64,000 nucleotides of DNA from Rhodococcus pseudokoreensis (GTDB lineage Bacteria; Actinomycetota; Actinomycetes; Mycobacteriales; Mycobacteriaceae). The number at the start of each line of letters is the position of its first letter. Position 1 is the first letter of the stretch. The position numbers and the translations under genes are program-made. Under the pieces are notes generated by a model that was given only the letters and a program-made list of their open reading frames with translations, was not told where the DNA came from and made no database searches. The DNA is taken from NCBI RefSeq assembly GCF_017068395.1, contig NZ_CP070619.1, positions 5,394,001 through 5,458,000 on the forward strand. Direction: 5' to 3'. Of this stretch, positions 9,009-17,588 are shown piece by piece.

Positions 9009-9971
9009 GTGCGTCTCGGTGGTGAACACGCGCGTGACGACGACGGGCAGTTCGAGCACTGGCGGCAGGCCGTCTCCACGGCGTTCGTCCCGCTCGCCGT
9101 GGTGTCCACCGCCGAGGACGGCGAGGCCAGGTTCACCGGGACCCTGCGCAGCACCGCGCTCGGCGGGTTGCAGCTCAGCGAGGTCGGGGGACGGGCGGTG
9201 GACGTCCGGCGGACCCGCACGTCCATCAAGCGGTCCGACCCGGGCCTGGTGAAGGTGGGTCTGCAACTGTCGGGCCGCGGCGTCATCGTCCAGGACGACC
9301 GTGAGGCCGTGCTCGGGCCCGGTGATTTCGCCGTCTACGACACCAGCAAGCCGTACGACCTGCACTTCGCCGGCGACTTCAGCATGTTCGTGCTGATGTT
9401 TCCCCGCGAAATGCTGCGCATCGCCTCGCGGGAACTGGGCACCGTGTCGGCGCGCCGCATCCGCGGCAGCAGCGGGATGGGCGCGCTCGTCTCACCGTTC
9501 CTGACGAACCTCCACCACTCCGTCGTGACCGGCACGATGCCGACGACCCCGCTCGTCGAGGACGCGGTCGTCGACCTGCTCAGTGCCGCCGTGCAGGCCG
9601 AGGCACCCGCCGACGCCACCGCTCCGGGCGCGACACTGCTGCTCCGGGTGAAGTCGTTTATCGACGCGCACCTGCACGACCCTGCACTCGACACCGCCAC
9701 CGTGGCGTCCCACCACCACGTGTCGACGCGGCACCTGCAGAAGATGTTCGAGGCCGACGGGCACACGGTGGCCGGGTGGATCCGTCACCGCAGGCTCGAG
9801 AAGAGTCGCCGCGATCTGAAGGACGCCCGCTTCCGCGACGAGAGCATCGGAACCATCTGCGCCCGGCACGGTCTCGTCAACTCTTCGCACTTCTCACGGC
9901 TGTTCAAAGACACGTACGGCGTGTCGCCGCGAGCCTTCCGCGAACAGGAACTCCTGCCGATCAGCGTGTGA
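9009..9971 (+). CDS. AraC-family transcriptional regulator
   Basis: A 320-residue regulator with an N-terminal AraC-binding-like-2 sensor domain (about residues 40-200) and a C-terminal double helix-turn-helix; VASHHHVSTRHLQKMFEADG and ICARHGLVNSSHFSRLFKDTYG mark the two HTH units. It lies 11 bp after paaK on the same strand, so it may be a paa regulator, yet the paa operators look TetR-like. Its real target is unknown. The GTG start is uncertain. Confidence 0.85.
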   Translation: MRLGGEHARDDDGQFEHWRQAVSTAFVPLAVVSTAEDGEARFTGTLRSTALGGLQLSEVGGRAVDVRRTRTSIKRSDPGLVKVGLQLSGRGVIVQDDREAVLGPGDFAVYDTSKPYDLHFAGDFSMFVLMFPREMLRIASRELGTVSARRIRGSSGMGALVSPFLTNLHHSVVTGTMPTTPLVEDAVVDLLSAAVQAEAPADATAPGATLLLRVKSFIDAHLHDPALDTATVASHHHVSTRHLQKMFEADGHTVAGWIRHRRLEKSRRDLKDARFRDESIGTICARHGLVNSSHFSRLFKDTYGVSPRAFREQELLPISV

Positions 9972-10042
9972 GATCGGCGCACAATTCGGTCGCGCGGGGC
10001 ACCACGGAAGGACAGGCGGTCGAGGTTTCGCGCCGATACCGA

Positions 10043-10060
10043 GGTAGCATTAGTGCTACC
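10043..10060. promoter_or_regulatory. Palindromic operator of the toxin-antitoxin module
   Basis: GGTAGCATTAGTGCTACC has perfect 7-bp arms around a 4-bp centre and ends 9 bp before the antitoxin start. Antitoxins of this class usually repress their own promoter through such a site, so this is the likely autoregulatory operator. Confidence 0.7.
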
Positions 10061-10069
10061 ATAGGCGAT

Positions 10070-10318
10070 GTGAAGCGTCTCGGCTTGAAGGAACTGCGCC
10101 AGCACGCCAGTGACTATGTGAAGCGTGCCGAAGCTGGGGAGACGATGTTGATCACGGTCGCCGGGCGGCCGAGCGCGATCCTCGGCCCGGCCGGTCGGAA
10201 GACGTGGTGTGCCTTCGACGAGATCGCCGACGTCTTTCGTACGGACACCGATCCGACGTGGGAGGCCGACTGCAATCTGATCGACGACCCGATCGCAGAC
10301 CCGTGGACCCCGCGGTGA
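10070..10318 (+). CDS. Phd/YefM-type antitoxin
   Basis: An 82-residue Phd/YefM-family antitoxin. The N-terminal DNA-binding part reads LGLKELRQHASDYVKRAEAG, followed by TVAGRPSAILGP, both typical of the family. The acidic C-terminal half (DEIADVFRTDTDPTWEADCN) is the likely toxin-neutralising segment. It starts with GTG just after a palindromic operator and overlaps or abuts the PIN toxin gene, so the pair is a type II module. Confidence 0.88.
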   Translation: MKRLGLKELRQHASDYVKRAEAGETMLITVAGRPSAILGPAGRKTWCAFDEIADVFRTDTDPTWEADCNLIDDPIADPWTPR

Positions 10319-10695
10319 GAACGGTGCTCGACACGAGCGTCCTGATCGCGAACGATGTCCCCTCCATTGACGGGGAGATCGCAATCAGTGCGGTGAGCCT
10401 GGCAGAACTGCATTTCGGACTCCTGGTCGCGGCCACCGCGGAACAACGGGCTCAACGGTTGCAGCGGCTGATCGCCGTGGAACGCAGCTTCGAACCACTC
10501 CCCGTCGACGCAGGTGTCGCTCGAAGTTACGGACAGCTGGCCGCGGCGGTGCGAGCGTACGGCCGCAAACCGCAGCCCAGAGCCCTCGATCTGATGATTG
10601 CCGCCACCGCGCACGCCAACAACGCCCGACTCGTCACCCGCAACGCGGATGATCTCCGCGGTATCGAACACCTACTGAGTGTCGACACCATCTGA
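10315..10695 (+). CDS. PIN-domain toxin (VapC-like ribonuclease)
   Basis: A 126-residue PIN-domain protein. The first acidic residue is in VLDTSVLIA at the N-terminus, Glu is in SAVSLAELHFGLL near residue 32, and the distal acids lie in RALDLMIAATAHANNARLVTRNADD; these form the Mg-dependent RNase site. The GTG at 10315 overlaps the antitoxin stop (GTGA); an in-frame GTG at 10303 would add four residues. It is expected to cleave RNA when released from the upstream antitoxin. Confidence 0.87.
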   Translation: MRTVLDTSVLIANDVPSIDGEIAISAVSLAELHFGLLVAATAEQRAQRLQRLIAVERSFEPLPVDAGVARSYGQLAAAVRAYGRKPQPRALDLMIAATAHANNARLVTRNADDLRGIEHLLSVDTI

Positions 10696-10738
10696 CAGAG
10701 TTCCCGGCGAGCCACCCACAGACGACCCGCGAGCGGTG

Positions 10739-12016
10739 TCAGAGAACGGATTCCAGCCACGCCGCCGTCTCGAATAGGCGTTGTTCGGCGCCCGGGCGCC
10801 CGATCAGCTGCAATCCGAGGGGCAGGCCCGCGCTGTCGCGCTTGCCGGGGATGGTGACCACGGGCAGGCCCATCGCCTGCCACGGTCGGCTCAGCACCGG
10901 CGTCCCCGTCGCGTCGTGGCCGCGGGGAGCGGCACCGAGCGCGGCGGGTCCCAGGATGGCCTCGTCCTCGTCCAGCGCCGCGAGCAGCAACCGCCGGGTC
11001 TCGGCGATTCCGGCCAGGGCGGCACGGTATTGCGCCTCGGTGGTCTGGGCCCCCGCCGCGAACAACTCGGCGAGGGGAGCACTGATCTTCTCGGGCTGCG
11101 CCGCCTCGACGGCGCGTTCCCGGGCCGCGTCGTACGCCATCACCGTGTGGTGGTGTTCCGTCAGCGCCACGACGGCCGCGGCGGCATCGACCTCACGGCA
11201 CCGGACACCCGCGGACTGCGCGGTACCCGCGGTGGTCCTGAGCGCCGCCGTCATGTCCGGGGACACCTCGCCGAGTTCGAACCCACTCCACAGGCGGAGC
11301 CGGCGCGGAGTGGAAGGCTCGAGTACGGGCGCCCGGGTGCCGTCGCGCAGCGCCGTCCACGCGAAGTGCAGATCGGACACCGTGCGTGCCAGCAGCCCCA
11401 CCGTGTCGAGACGGGGACTCAATCCGGTGATGCCGGCGGTCGGGAGTTCGCCGTGGGCGGTGACGAAACCCGCGACTCCGCAGAACGACGCAGGCCGGGT
11501 CAGCGATCCCGCGGTCTGCGTGCCGAACGCCAGCGGCACCATGCCCGCGGCCACCGCTGCCGCCGAACCGCTCGACGACCCGCCGGGGGTGTGGTCCACG
11601 GCGCGTGGATTGCGGGTGGGCCCTGGCTTGAAGTACCCGAACTCGGTGGTCACGGTCTTGCCGACGGGGAGTGCGCCGAGTGCGCGCGCACGGGCCACGC
11701 AGTCGGCGTCCGTCGACGCCGGTTCCGCGCTCCGCAGCTCACTGCCGCAGCGCGTCGGCATGCCGGCGACGTCGATGAGATCCTTGACGCCGACGGGAAC
11801 ACCCCACAGCACCCCGCCGGGATCGCTGGTTTGGATCCGGGCGGCCGCAGACCGCACCGCGTCGGGATCGAGGTGGGCCCAGGCGTGGATCGCCGGGTCC
11901 AGATCCGCGATCCGCGCGAGCGCCGACTCCGCCACCGCGGTCGGCGTCGTTCCGCCCGACGCCAGTTGCTCGGTCAGGTCCCGGAGTGGGCTGGGAGACT
12001 GCACTTCCGTCTTCAT
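10739..12016 (-). CDS. iacH: Amidase (IacH-like)
   Basis: A 425-residue amidase-signature enzyme with the Ser-cisSer-Lys triad: Lys at about 78 in GVPVGVKDLID, the GGSSSG serines at about 147-149 and Ser at about 171 in QTAGSLTRPA. It closes a minus-strand unit with iacG, a DUF485 protein and a symporter, overlapping the symporter gene by ATGA. In known iac clusters IacH is an amidase of this type. Because the iacA-F genes lie next door the IacH label is favoured, but its exact substrate in indoleacetate breakdown is not settled. Confidence 0.8.
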   Translation of the reverse strand: MKTEVQSPSPLRDLTEQLASGGTTPTAVAESALARIADLDPAIHAWAHLDPDAVRSAAARIQTSDPGGVLWGVPVGVKDLIDVAGMPTRCGSELRSAEPASTDADCVARARALGALPVGKTVTTEFGYFKPGPTRNPRAVDHTPGGSSSGSAAAVAAGMVPLAFGTQTAGSLTRPASFCGVAGFVTAHGELPTAGITGLSPRLDTVGLLARTVSDLHFAWTALRDGTRAPVLEPSTPRRLRLWSGFELGEVSPDMTAALRTTAGTAQSAGVRCREVDAAAAVVALTEHHHTVMAYDAARERAVEAAQPEKISAPLAELFAAGAQTTEAQYRAALAGIAETRRLLLAALDEDEAILGPAALGAAPRGHDATGTPVLSRPWQAMGLPVVTIPGKRDSAGLPLGLQLIGRPGAEQRLFETAAWLESVL

Positions 12017-13563
12017 TGCATCGCCGCCATCGTGTCGTCGTTCTTCGTCTCGGTCTGTCCGGTGAGCGCCCGGGTGCGCATCATCGAGAAGAGGCGGTCG
12101 GCCCGTGCCTTGGTTTCTCCTGACGGCGCCGACAGCAGCGCGACCACGACGGACACCGCCAGCGAGAGGGGTGCCACGGCGAGTGCCGGGTTCGAGAATC
12201 CGAGGATGGAGCCCGGCCCCTGGACGACGGGGCTGAGGAGGATGACGGTGATCGACAGCACCAGCCCGACGACGATGCCGGAGATGACGGCGCGTGCCGT
12301 CATGCGCTTCCAGTACATGGTCAGCAGCAGCGCAGGCAGGTTCGCGCATGCGGCGATGGACATTCCCAGCGACGCGAGGAACGCGACGTTCTGCTTCTGC
12401 GCCGCGAACGCGATGGCGACACCGATGACGCAGGTCGCCACGGTGGCCACCCGGGCCGCGCGGTGCTGAGCCTTCGCGGACACCGATCCGTTGCGGATCA
12501 CCTGCCCGTACAGATCGTGTGCGATCGCACCCGACGTCGCGATCACCAGGCCGGACAGTGCGGCGAGAATGGTCACGAACGCCACGGCCGCGACGAATGC
12601 CAGCAGCACGCCGCCGCCGACGGTTTCGGCGAGTTGGGCGACCGCGAGGTTGCCGCCGCGGTTCTCGGACTTGATCACCTCGACCCCGACCAGCTTGGCG
12701 GCGCCGTAGCCGAGTATGGGAACGAGGAGGTAGAACGCGAAGAAGATCCAGATCGCCGTGTAGGCGGACGTTCTCGCCTGCTTCGCGTCCGGGACGGTGA
12801 GGAATCGGATCATGACGTGCGGCAGGCCGAGGACGCCGAGAACGAGTCCGACGGTCTGCGACAACTGGTCGAACGACGCCGTGCCCGACGTCCGCTGCGG
12901 TGCGACGAACGACTGACCGAACTCGGCGAGCGCGGTGCTGAACGGGCCGAAGGGGTTGAAGTCGAAGCGCACCAGCACGAGAACGAACAGGACGACGGCG
13001 CACACCATGAGCAGACCGGTCTTGATGATCTGGATCCAGCTGGTGGCGAGCATCCCACCGACGAGCGTGTATGCGGTGGTGAGTGTTCCGATGATCAGCA
13101 CGGCCACCGCGTAGTCGAGGTCGAACAGCAGCGACACGAGCAATGCGGCGCCGACCAACTGCGACACGAGGTAGACCACGCTGATCACCACCGTGCTGAG
13201 CGCCATCATCGAGCGCACGTCCTTGCCGGGGAAGCGGGTGGCGAGGACATCCGCCAGCGTGAAGCGGCCGAGGTTGCGCAGCGGTTCGGCGATCAGCAGC
13301 ATCGCGAGTACGAACGCGACGGGCACGAAGACCGCGAGGTAGAACCCGTTGAAACCGGTGAGGGCGATCGCACCGGTGACGCCGAGAAACGAGGCGGCAG
13401 AGATGAAGTCGCCGGCGATCGCGACACCGTTCTGGCGACCGGTGAGGCTGCCGCCCGCGACGTAGTGATCGGCCGCCGACTTGTTCCGCTTGGACGCCCA
13501 CGCGGTGATCATCAGGGTGACGGCGACGAGCGCCGCGAAGAGTGACGCAGAGACGAGGTTCAC
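12013..13563 (-). CDS. Sodium:solute symporter (ActP/MctC-like)
   Basis: A 516-residue integral membrane protein of the SSS family, with about 13 hydrophobic segments and the ADHYVAGGSLTGRQNGVAIAGDFISAASFLG-type N-terminal region (residues 31-61) of acetate/monocarboxylate symporters. It starts with GTG and sits between a DUF485 gene (6 bp away) and iacH (4-bp overlap). Homologues import acetate, pyruvate or other monocarboxylates. Placed inside the iac gene set, it is a good candidate for indole-3-acetate uptake, which is inference. Confidence 0.88.
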   Translation of the reverse strand: MNLVSASLFAALVAVTLMITAWASKRNKSAADHYVAGGSLTGRQNGVAIAGDFISAASFLGVTGAIALTGFNGFYLAVFVPVAFVLAMLLIAEPLRNLGRFTLADVLATRFPGKDVRSMMALSTVVISVVYLVSQLVGAALLVSLLFDLDYAVAVLIIGTLTTAYTLVGGMLATSWIQIIKTGLLMVCAVVLFVLVLVRFDFNPFGPFSTALAEFGQSFVAPQRTSGTASFDQLSQTVGLVLGVLGLPHVMIRFLTVPDAKQARTSAYTAIWIFFAFYLLVPILGYGAAKLVGVEVIKSENRGGNLAVAQLAETVGGGVLLAFVAAVAFVTILAALSGLVIATSGAIAHDLYGQVIRNGSVSAKAQHRAARVATVATCVIGVAIAFAAQKQNVAFLASLGMSIAACANLPALLLTMYWKRMTARAVISGIVVGLVLSITVILLSPVVQGPGSILGFSNPALAVAPLSLAVSVVVALLSAPSGETKARADRLFSMMRTRALTGQTETKNDDTMAAMQ

Positions 13564-13569
13564 GGCGCG

Positions 13570-13863
13570 TTATCCTTTCGTCCGCGGTTCGGTTTGGGCA
13601 TCGAGTTCGGCGGCACGCGCCATGTAGTACCGGGCCACGACGATGGCGACGGCGAATTGCGCGACGGCGTAGAGCCACGCCACGGTGACACCGCTGAACA
13701 CGACGCCGTCCAGCAGCGAGGTGAACCCGCCGAGAATCGGCAGTGGCAGGAACAGGGCGAGGACCAGGGCGCTGAGACGAAACGTCAGGGCGGCGCGGGT
13801 ATCTGCGAGCTCCTGCAGGTCGGAATCCTGCGGGAGGCGTTCGGGTGGTGACGAGGTGTCCAT
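13570..13863 (-). CDS. DUF485 membrane protein, symporter partner
   Basis: A 97-residue protein with two transmembrane segments (about 30-52 and 60-80), matching DUF485. Proteins of this family are encoded directly before acetate-type sodium symporters in many bacteria (the yjcH-actP arrangement), exactly as here. It is probably an accessory of the downstream carrier. Two bp separate it from iacG. Confidence 0.82.
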   Translation of the reverse strand: MDTSSPPERLPQDSDLQELADTRAALTFRLSALVLALFLPLPILGGFTSLLDGVVFSGVTVAWLYAVAQFAVAIVVARYYMARAAELDAQTEPRTKG

Positions 13864-13865
13864 GT

Positions 13866-14459
13866 CTATCTACCTCCGGCTGCGGCGGGAACGAGGGCGG
13901 GTGTCACGGTGATCGGATCGGACCATTCGTCGTAGAACAGCCAGTCGGGAGACTCGACCGGGACCGACAAACGGTGGAACTTGCGCTGGAAGTAGACGAG
14001 GCTGTCGCCCTGTTCGCGGGTCCGGACGCGGTCGAGTTCGATGAACATCACCGAATGCGATCCCATTGTCTTGATGTCGGCGATCCGGCCCGCGAGCACC
14101 ACGTGGGCGGCGCGCAGGATCGGGACACCGTCACCGGTGTCCTCCTCCCAGATGTCCCACTGGAAGCGGTCCGCCATCGCCACTTTCGTCGCGCCCGCGA
14201 AATGCATGGCCAGTTCTTCGTCGTCGCCGGACAGCACGTTGATGCCGACGCGGCCGTTCTCCCGGAACACGTTGTGCATCGCGCTGTTCTGGTTCACGCA
14301 CACGAGCGCCGTGGGCGGGGAGTCGGTGACCGAGCAGACGGCGGTGACGGTCATTCCGCAGCGCCCGGCGGGGCCGTCGGTGGTCACGACGTTGACCGCG
14401 GCGGGCAGATTCGCCATGGCGGTGCGGAAGTTCAATTGCATGGGAGTGAGTTCGGGCAT
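13866..14459 (-). CDS. iacG: Flavin reductase (IacG-like)
   Basis: A 197-residue flavin reductase-like domain protein of the HpaC/NtaB group, which gives reduced flavin to a two-component monooxygenase. FRTAMANLPAAVNVVTT near the N-terminus, the GMTVTAVCSVTDSPPTALVCVN segment around residues 35-56, and MADRFQW are typical. IacG supports the IacA-type flavin monooxygenase in indoleacetate degradation. It is the first gene of its operon, with a 224-bp divergent region toward the response regulator. Confidence 0.83.
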   Translation of the reverse strand: MPELTPMQLNFRTAMANLPAAVNVVTTDGPAGRCGMTVTAVCSVTDSPPTALVCVNQNSAMHNVFRENGRVGINVLSGDDEELAMHFAGATKVAMADRFQWDIWEEDTGDGVPILRAAHVVLAGRIADIKTMGSHSVMFIELDRVRTREQGDSLVYFQRKFHRLSVPVESPDWLFYDEWSDPITVTPALVPAAAGGR

Positions 14460-14511
14460 TTCAGCCTCCGTGAGTCGGAACGGGAAGTCGTGTCACCACG
14501 TGGCGCCGGCG

Positions 14512-14528
14512 ATCCTGTAAAGAAGGAT
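14512..14528. promoter_or_regulatory. Dyad with GTAAAG core before iacG
   Basis: ATCCTGTAAAGAAGGAT has 5-bp arms and contains GTAAAG. GTAAAG also occurs at 21070 (kinase/iacA divergent region) and 22666 (before the small gene after the kinase). A FixJ-type regulator site is possible, but the three sites share only the core, so this is a weak call. Confidence 0.3.
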
Positions 14529-14683
14529 ATGACGCGCTCGTGCGCTGGAACATTGGCGGCGACGCTACTTTCTCGCAGTAAGTCGCGTACCCGGCTAGGG
14601 GATTTCTTCAGTTGGCTGTCGCTTCCGTTACGGTCGGTGTTGACTGGACGGGGAAGCAAGCGATCTGTGCGAGGCAGGATTCG

Positions 14684-15304
14684 ATGGAGCAGCAGGAAAC
14701 ACGGGTTTACATCGTCGACGACGATCAGGAGTTGTGCGCATCGCTTGCGTGGCTACTCGATTCGGTCAACATCACGTCGGAGTACTACTTCTCGGTGCAG
14801 TCGTTTCTCGAGGAGTACCGCCGCGACATCCCGGCCTGCCTCGTCCTGGACGTCCGGATGCCGGAGGTCGGGGGATTCCAGCTCCAGGAGACACTCCTCG
14901 CCGACGAATCCCCGATTCCGATCATCTTCGTGTCGGCGCACGGTGACATCAAGATGTCGGTGCGGGCATTGCAGCGGGGTGCGCTGACGTTCATCGAGAA
15001 GCCCTACGATCCGCAGCACATGCTCGACGTGATCCAGGATGCGCTCCGGGTCGCGCGGCAACGATTCGGCGAGCGTCGCAACCGAACGGAATTGCAGGGT
15101 CGGATCGACGCGCTGACGGTGCGGGAACGGGAAATTCTCGCACTCGTGCTCGACGGGTTGCCGAGCAAGAACATCGCCAAAGAGCTGGGTATCAGCGTGA
15201 AGACGGTCGACGTGCATCGCACGCGGATCAAGGAGAAGACCGGAGCAGAAAGCATTGCGGTACTCGTGCGCGACATTCTGCAGGCCGGACTCTCCGTGAC
15301 CTGA
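14684..15304 (+). CDS. FixJ-family response regulator
   Basis: A 206-residue NarL/FixJ response regulator. The receiver has the acidic pocket VDDD at about 11-14, the phosphoacceptor Asp at about 56 in LVLDVRMPEVGG, and Lys near 106 in FIEKPYD. The C-terminal LuxR-type HTH reads LTVREREILALVLDGLPSKNIAKELGIS with the recognition helix SVKTVDVHRTRIKEK. GAGGCAGG precedes the ATG. It is divergent from iacG and convergent with iacF, while its likely partner kinase is at 21141, on the far side of the iacA-F operon. Two-component control of iac genes is known in some proteobacteria. Confidence 0.88.
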   Translation: MEQQETRVYIVDDDQELCASLAWLLDSVNITSEYYFSVQSFLEEYRRDIPACLVLDVRMPEVGGFQLQETLLADESPIPIIFVSAHGDIKMSVRALQRGALTFIEKPYDPQHMLDVIQDALRVARQRFGERRNRTELQGRIDALTVREREILALVLDGLPSKNIAKELGISVKTVDVHRTRIKEKTGAESIAVLVRDILQAGLSVT

Positions 15305-15310
15305 CAGTGT

Positions 15311-16270
15311 TCAGGGAAGCTCGACGACGAGTCGCGCGGATTTCGCGCGCGACACGCAGGCGGCAACTCTGTCTCCCGCCTTTCTCTCACTCTTGGTGAG
15401 GCAATTGTCGCGGTGGTCGGGTTCGCCCTCGAGTACGTCCAGGACGCACGTGCCGCAGATCCCTTCCCGGCACGAGGTGTCGATGTCGATGTCGTTCTCT
15501 TCGAGTACGTCGGCGATGGATTTTCCGGCCGGCACTTCGAACACCTCGCCCGTGTCGAGTTCCACCTCGAACGCCGTGTCCGACTCGGTCGCGACAGGCG
15601 TCGCCGCCTCGAAGTGCTCGAAGTGGACCGCGTCCTCGCCGACCGCCGGTTCGGCCAGCAGGCGCACCCGATCCATGAAACCTTCGGGGCCGCACGTGTA
15701 GACGTGGGTGGAGGCGGACGCGTCCGCCAGGATCTTCTCGAGCGCCGAGAACTGGTCGTCCCGCGTGAGGCCGAAGTACTGGTGCACGTCCTGCCGGAAG
15801 TCCGAATTCTCCAGCAGGTCGACGAACGCGGCCTGCTCACGCGTCCGCGCGAAATAGTGCAGGTCGAATCGCTGCCCCTGCCGATGCAACGCGAACGCCA
15901 GGCTCAGCATCGGCGTCAGCCCGATCCCCGCCGCGACGAGGATGTGCCGATCGGCGTCCTCGGCGAGCGTGAGCAGTGTCCGCGGCCCGCTGATCCGCAA
16001 CTCGCTGCCGGTCGTCACGTGATCGTGTAGCGCCGCCGAGCCACCGCGCGGACCGGTCTCGCGTTTGACGGCGACGACATACGATTCGGACTCGTGCGGC
16101 GGGCTGCACAGCGAGTACTGGGTGAGGACCTCGGTGGGTCCGAGGATGTCGATGTGGGCGCCCGCAGGGTACGGATCGAACGGTGAACCGTCCGTGCGGA
16201 CGAGCCGGAACGACTTGATGTCCGGCGTTTCCTCGACGATCTCCGCGACCTTGACAGTGAACATGCTCAT
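15311..16270 (-). CDS. iacF: Ferredoxin reductase of Rieske oxygenase (IacF-like)
   Basis: A 319-residue phthalate dioxygenase reductase/VanB-type protein: N-terminal FMN/FAD domain (YSLCSPP near residue 71), NAD domain (AAGIGLTPMLSLAF near 133) and C-terminal [2Fe-2S] domain with cysteines at about 267, 272, 275 and 305. It would supply electrons to the IacCD Rieske oxygenase. It is the last gene of iacA-B-I-C-D-E-F and ends 6 bp from the convergent response regulator. Confidence 0.87.
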   Translation of the reverse strand: MSMFTVKVAEIVEETPDIKSFRLVRTDGSPFDPYPAGAHIDILGPTEVLTQYSLCSPPHESESYVVAVKRETGPRGGSAALHDHVTTGSELRISGPRTLLTLAEDADRHILVAAGIGLTPMLSLAFALHRQGQRFDLHYFARTREQAAFVDLLENSDFRQDVHQYFGLTRDDQFSALEKILADASASTHVYTCGPEGFMDRVRLLAEPAVGEDAVHFEHFEAATPVATESDTAFEVELDTGEVFEVPAGKSIADVLEENDIDIDTSCREGICGTCVLDVLEGEPDHRDNCLTKSERKAGDRVAACVSRAKSARLVVELP

Positions 16271-16315
16271 GGTGATTCTTCCTCCGGTGCTGCGACCCGT
16301 CGCCCTCGAGCGGGG

Positions 16316-17056
16316 TCAGCGCATGTACAGGCCGCCGTTGACGTCCCAGCAGGCTCCGGTCACCGACGCGGCGGCCGGGGATGCGAGGAGGGCGACCGTC
16401 TCGGCGATGAATTCGGGCGACCCCAGTGTGCCGACGGGGATGGTGGTGAGAATGGCGGCCAGTTTGTCCGCGGGCACCGTCTCGCGCACCACCGGCAGGT
16501 CCAGCGGTCCGGGGGACACCGCGTTGACGGTGACACCCGACGGTGCGAGTTCCCGGGCGAAGACCTTGGTCAGCGTTCCGACGCCGCCCTTCGCGGCCGC
16601 GTAGTGGGCTCCGGTCGCCGTCCCGCCGTTCTGGCCGGCGAGCGAGGCGATGTTGACGATGCGGCCGTAGCCGCGTTCGGCGAAGTGGCTCCCGAACACC
16701 TGGCAGCCGAGGAACGCGCCGTTGAGGTTGATCTCGACGATGTCCGAGAATTCCTCCGGGCTGATGTCCATCAACGAGCCGGTCTGGGAACGGCCGGCAT
16801 TGTTGACGAGGATGTCCGCCCCGCCCCAGAGGTCGACGACCCGGTCGCGCAGGGACTCGAAGTCGGTCCTCTTCCGAACGTCGAGGACGGCGGCGACGGC
16901 GGTGTTCCCGGAGGAATCCAAGTTCACCGCAGTCTCTTTCGCGGCGGCTTCGTCGATGTCCGCGACCAGTACACGATATCCGCGGTCGTGCAACGCGCGG
17001 GCGATGGCGGCACCGAGTCCGCGTCCGGCGCCCGTGACTACTGCGACGTGGTCCAT
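16316..17056 (-). CDS. iacE: Short-chain dehydrogenase (IacE-like)
   Basis: A 246-residue classical SDR. TGAGRGLGAAIA near residue 8 binds NAD(P), NNAG near 86, and the catalytic Ser-Tyr-Lys appear in NIASLAG and HYAAAKGG. In the iac pathway IacE converts 2-hydroxy-indoleacetate to dioxindole-3-acetate together with IacA; the assignment rests on position between iacD and iacF. Family is certain, substrate inferred. Confidence 0.83.
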   Translation of the reverse strand: MDHVAVVTGAGRGLGAAIARALHDRGYRVLVADIDEAAAKETAVNLDSSGNTAVAAVLDVRKRTDFESLRDRVVDLWGGADILVNNAGRSQTGSLMDISPEEFSDIVEINLNGAFLGCQVFGSHFAERGYGRIVNIASLAGQNGGTATGAHYAAAKGGVGTLTKVFARELAPSGVTVNAVSPGPLDLPVVRETVPADKLAAILTTIPVGTLGSPEFIAETVALLASPAAASVTGACWDVNGGLYMR

Positions 17057-17084
17057 GTCGAACTCCTGTTTCTGGGTGGAAAGG

Positions 17085-17588
17085 TCAGAGGAGGTAGCCG
17101 GAGGCGTTGACCGCGGCCTGCGAGTTGACGAGCCGGATGACCTTCAGGTCCAGCCGCGGCCCGGCCTCGGTGTCGCGGATGCGGTGCGTGACGTCGGCGG
17201 CGAGGGTCTGCTGGTCGTCGCGTTTGAAGCCCACGAGGATCTGCGCGGACTTCAGCGTGATCGAGTCCTCGGTGCGGTCCTCGACGGTGAAGCGGGAGAC
17301 GGTGCGAACGGTGCGGGCCGCGGCGAGCGCGGACATCGAATACCCCGAGGTCAATCGTTCGATCCGCATGCGCCGCATCCGGGTGTCGTCGTTGACCATG
17401 TTCAGCGATCCGTCGAAGTCGTCGGTGTCGGGGTCGATGGGAATGACGTACCGGCCTTCGTCGGTCCACAGGGCGTCCCAGGTCTGGTAGTCCTTGGCGT
17501 CGAGCAGGGCCGCTTCGTGCCAGACGAGTTCGATCGCCTGCAGTACCCGGGTGTCGGACAGTGCGATCGTCAGGAGGTCAGTGCTCAT
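17085..17588 (-). CDS. iacD: Rieske oxygenase small subunit (IacD-like)
   Basis: A 167-residue ring-hydroxylating dioxygenase beta subunit with the SnoaL/NTF2 fold: the IELVWHEAALLDAKDYQTWDALW segment at about 18-40 and the MRIERLTSGYSMS segment are typical. Beta subunits are structural partners of the alpha chain. Its start lies inside the end of iacC (11-bp overlap), as expected for a co-translated pair. Confidence 0.85.
   Translation of the reverse strand: MSTDLLTIALSDTRVLQAIELVWHEAALLDAKDYQTWDALWTDEGRYVIPIDPDTDDFDGSLNMVNDDTRMRRMRIERLTSGYSMSALAAARTVRTVSRFTVEDRTEDSITLKSAQILVGFKRDDQQTLAADVTHRIRDTEAGPRLDLKVIRLVNSQAAVNASGYLL

Noticed and set aside
9009..9971. Considered the AraC-type protein as the factor binding the two paa dyads
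   Set aside because: The short symmetric dyads close to the start codons look like TetR sites; AraC proteins usually bind longer direct repeats.
10739..13678. One 979-codon open frame combining amidase and upstream sequence
   Set aside because: Only the amidase part is real; the upstream part is out of frame with the symporter gene, which has its own start and clear membrane segments.
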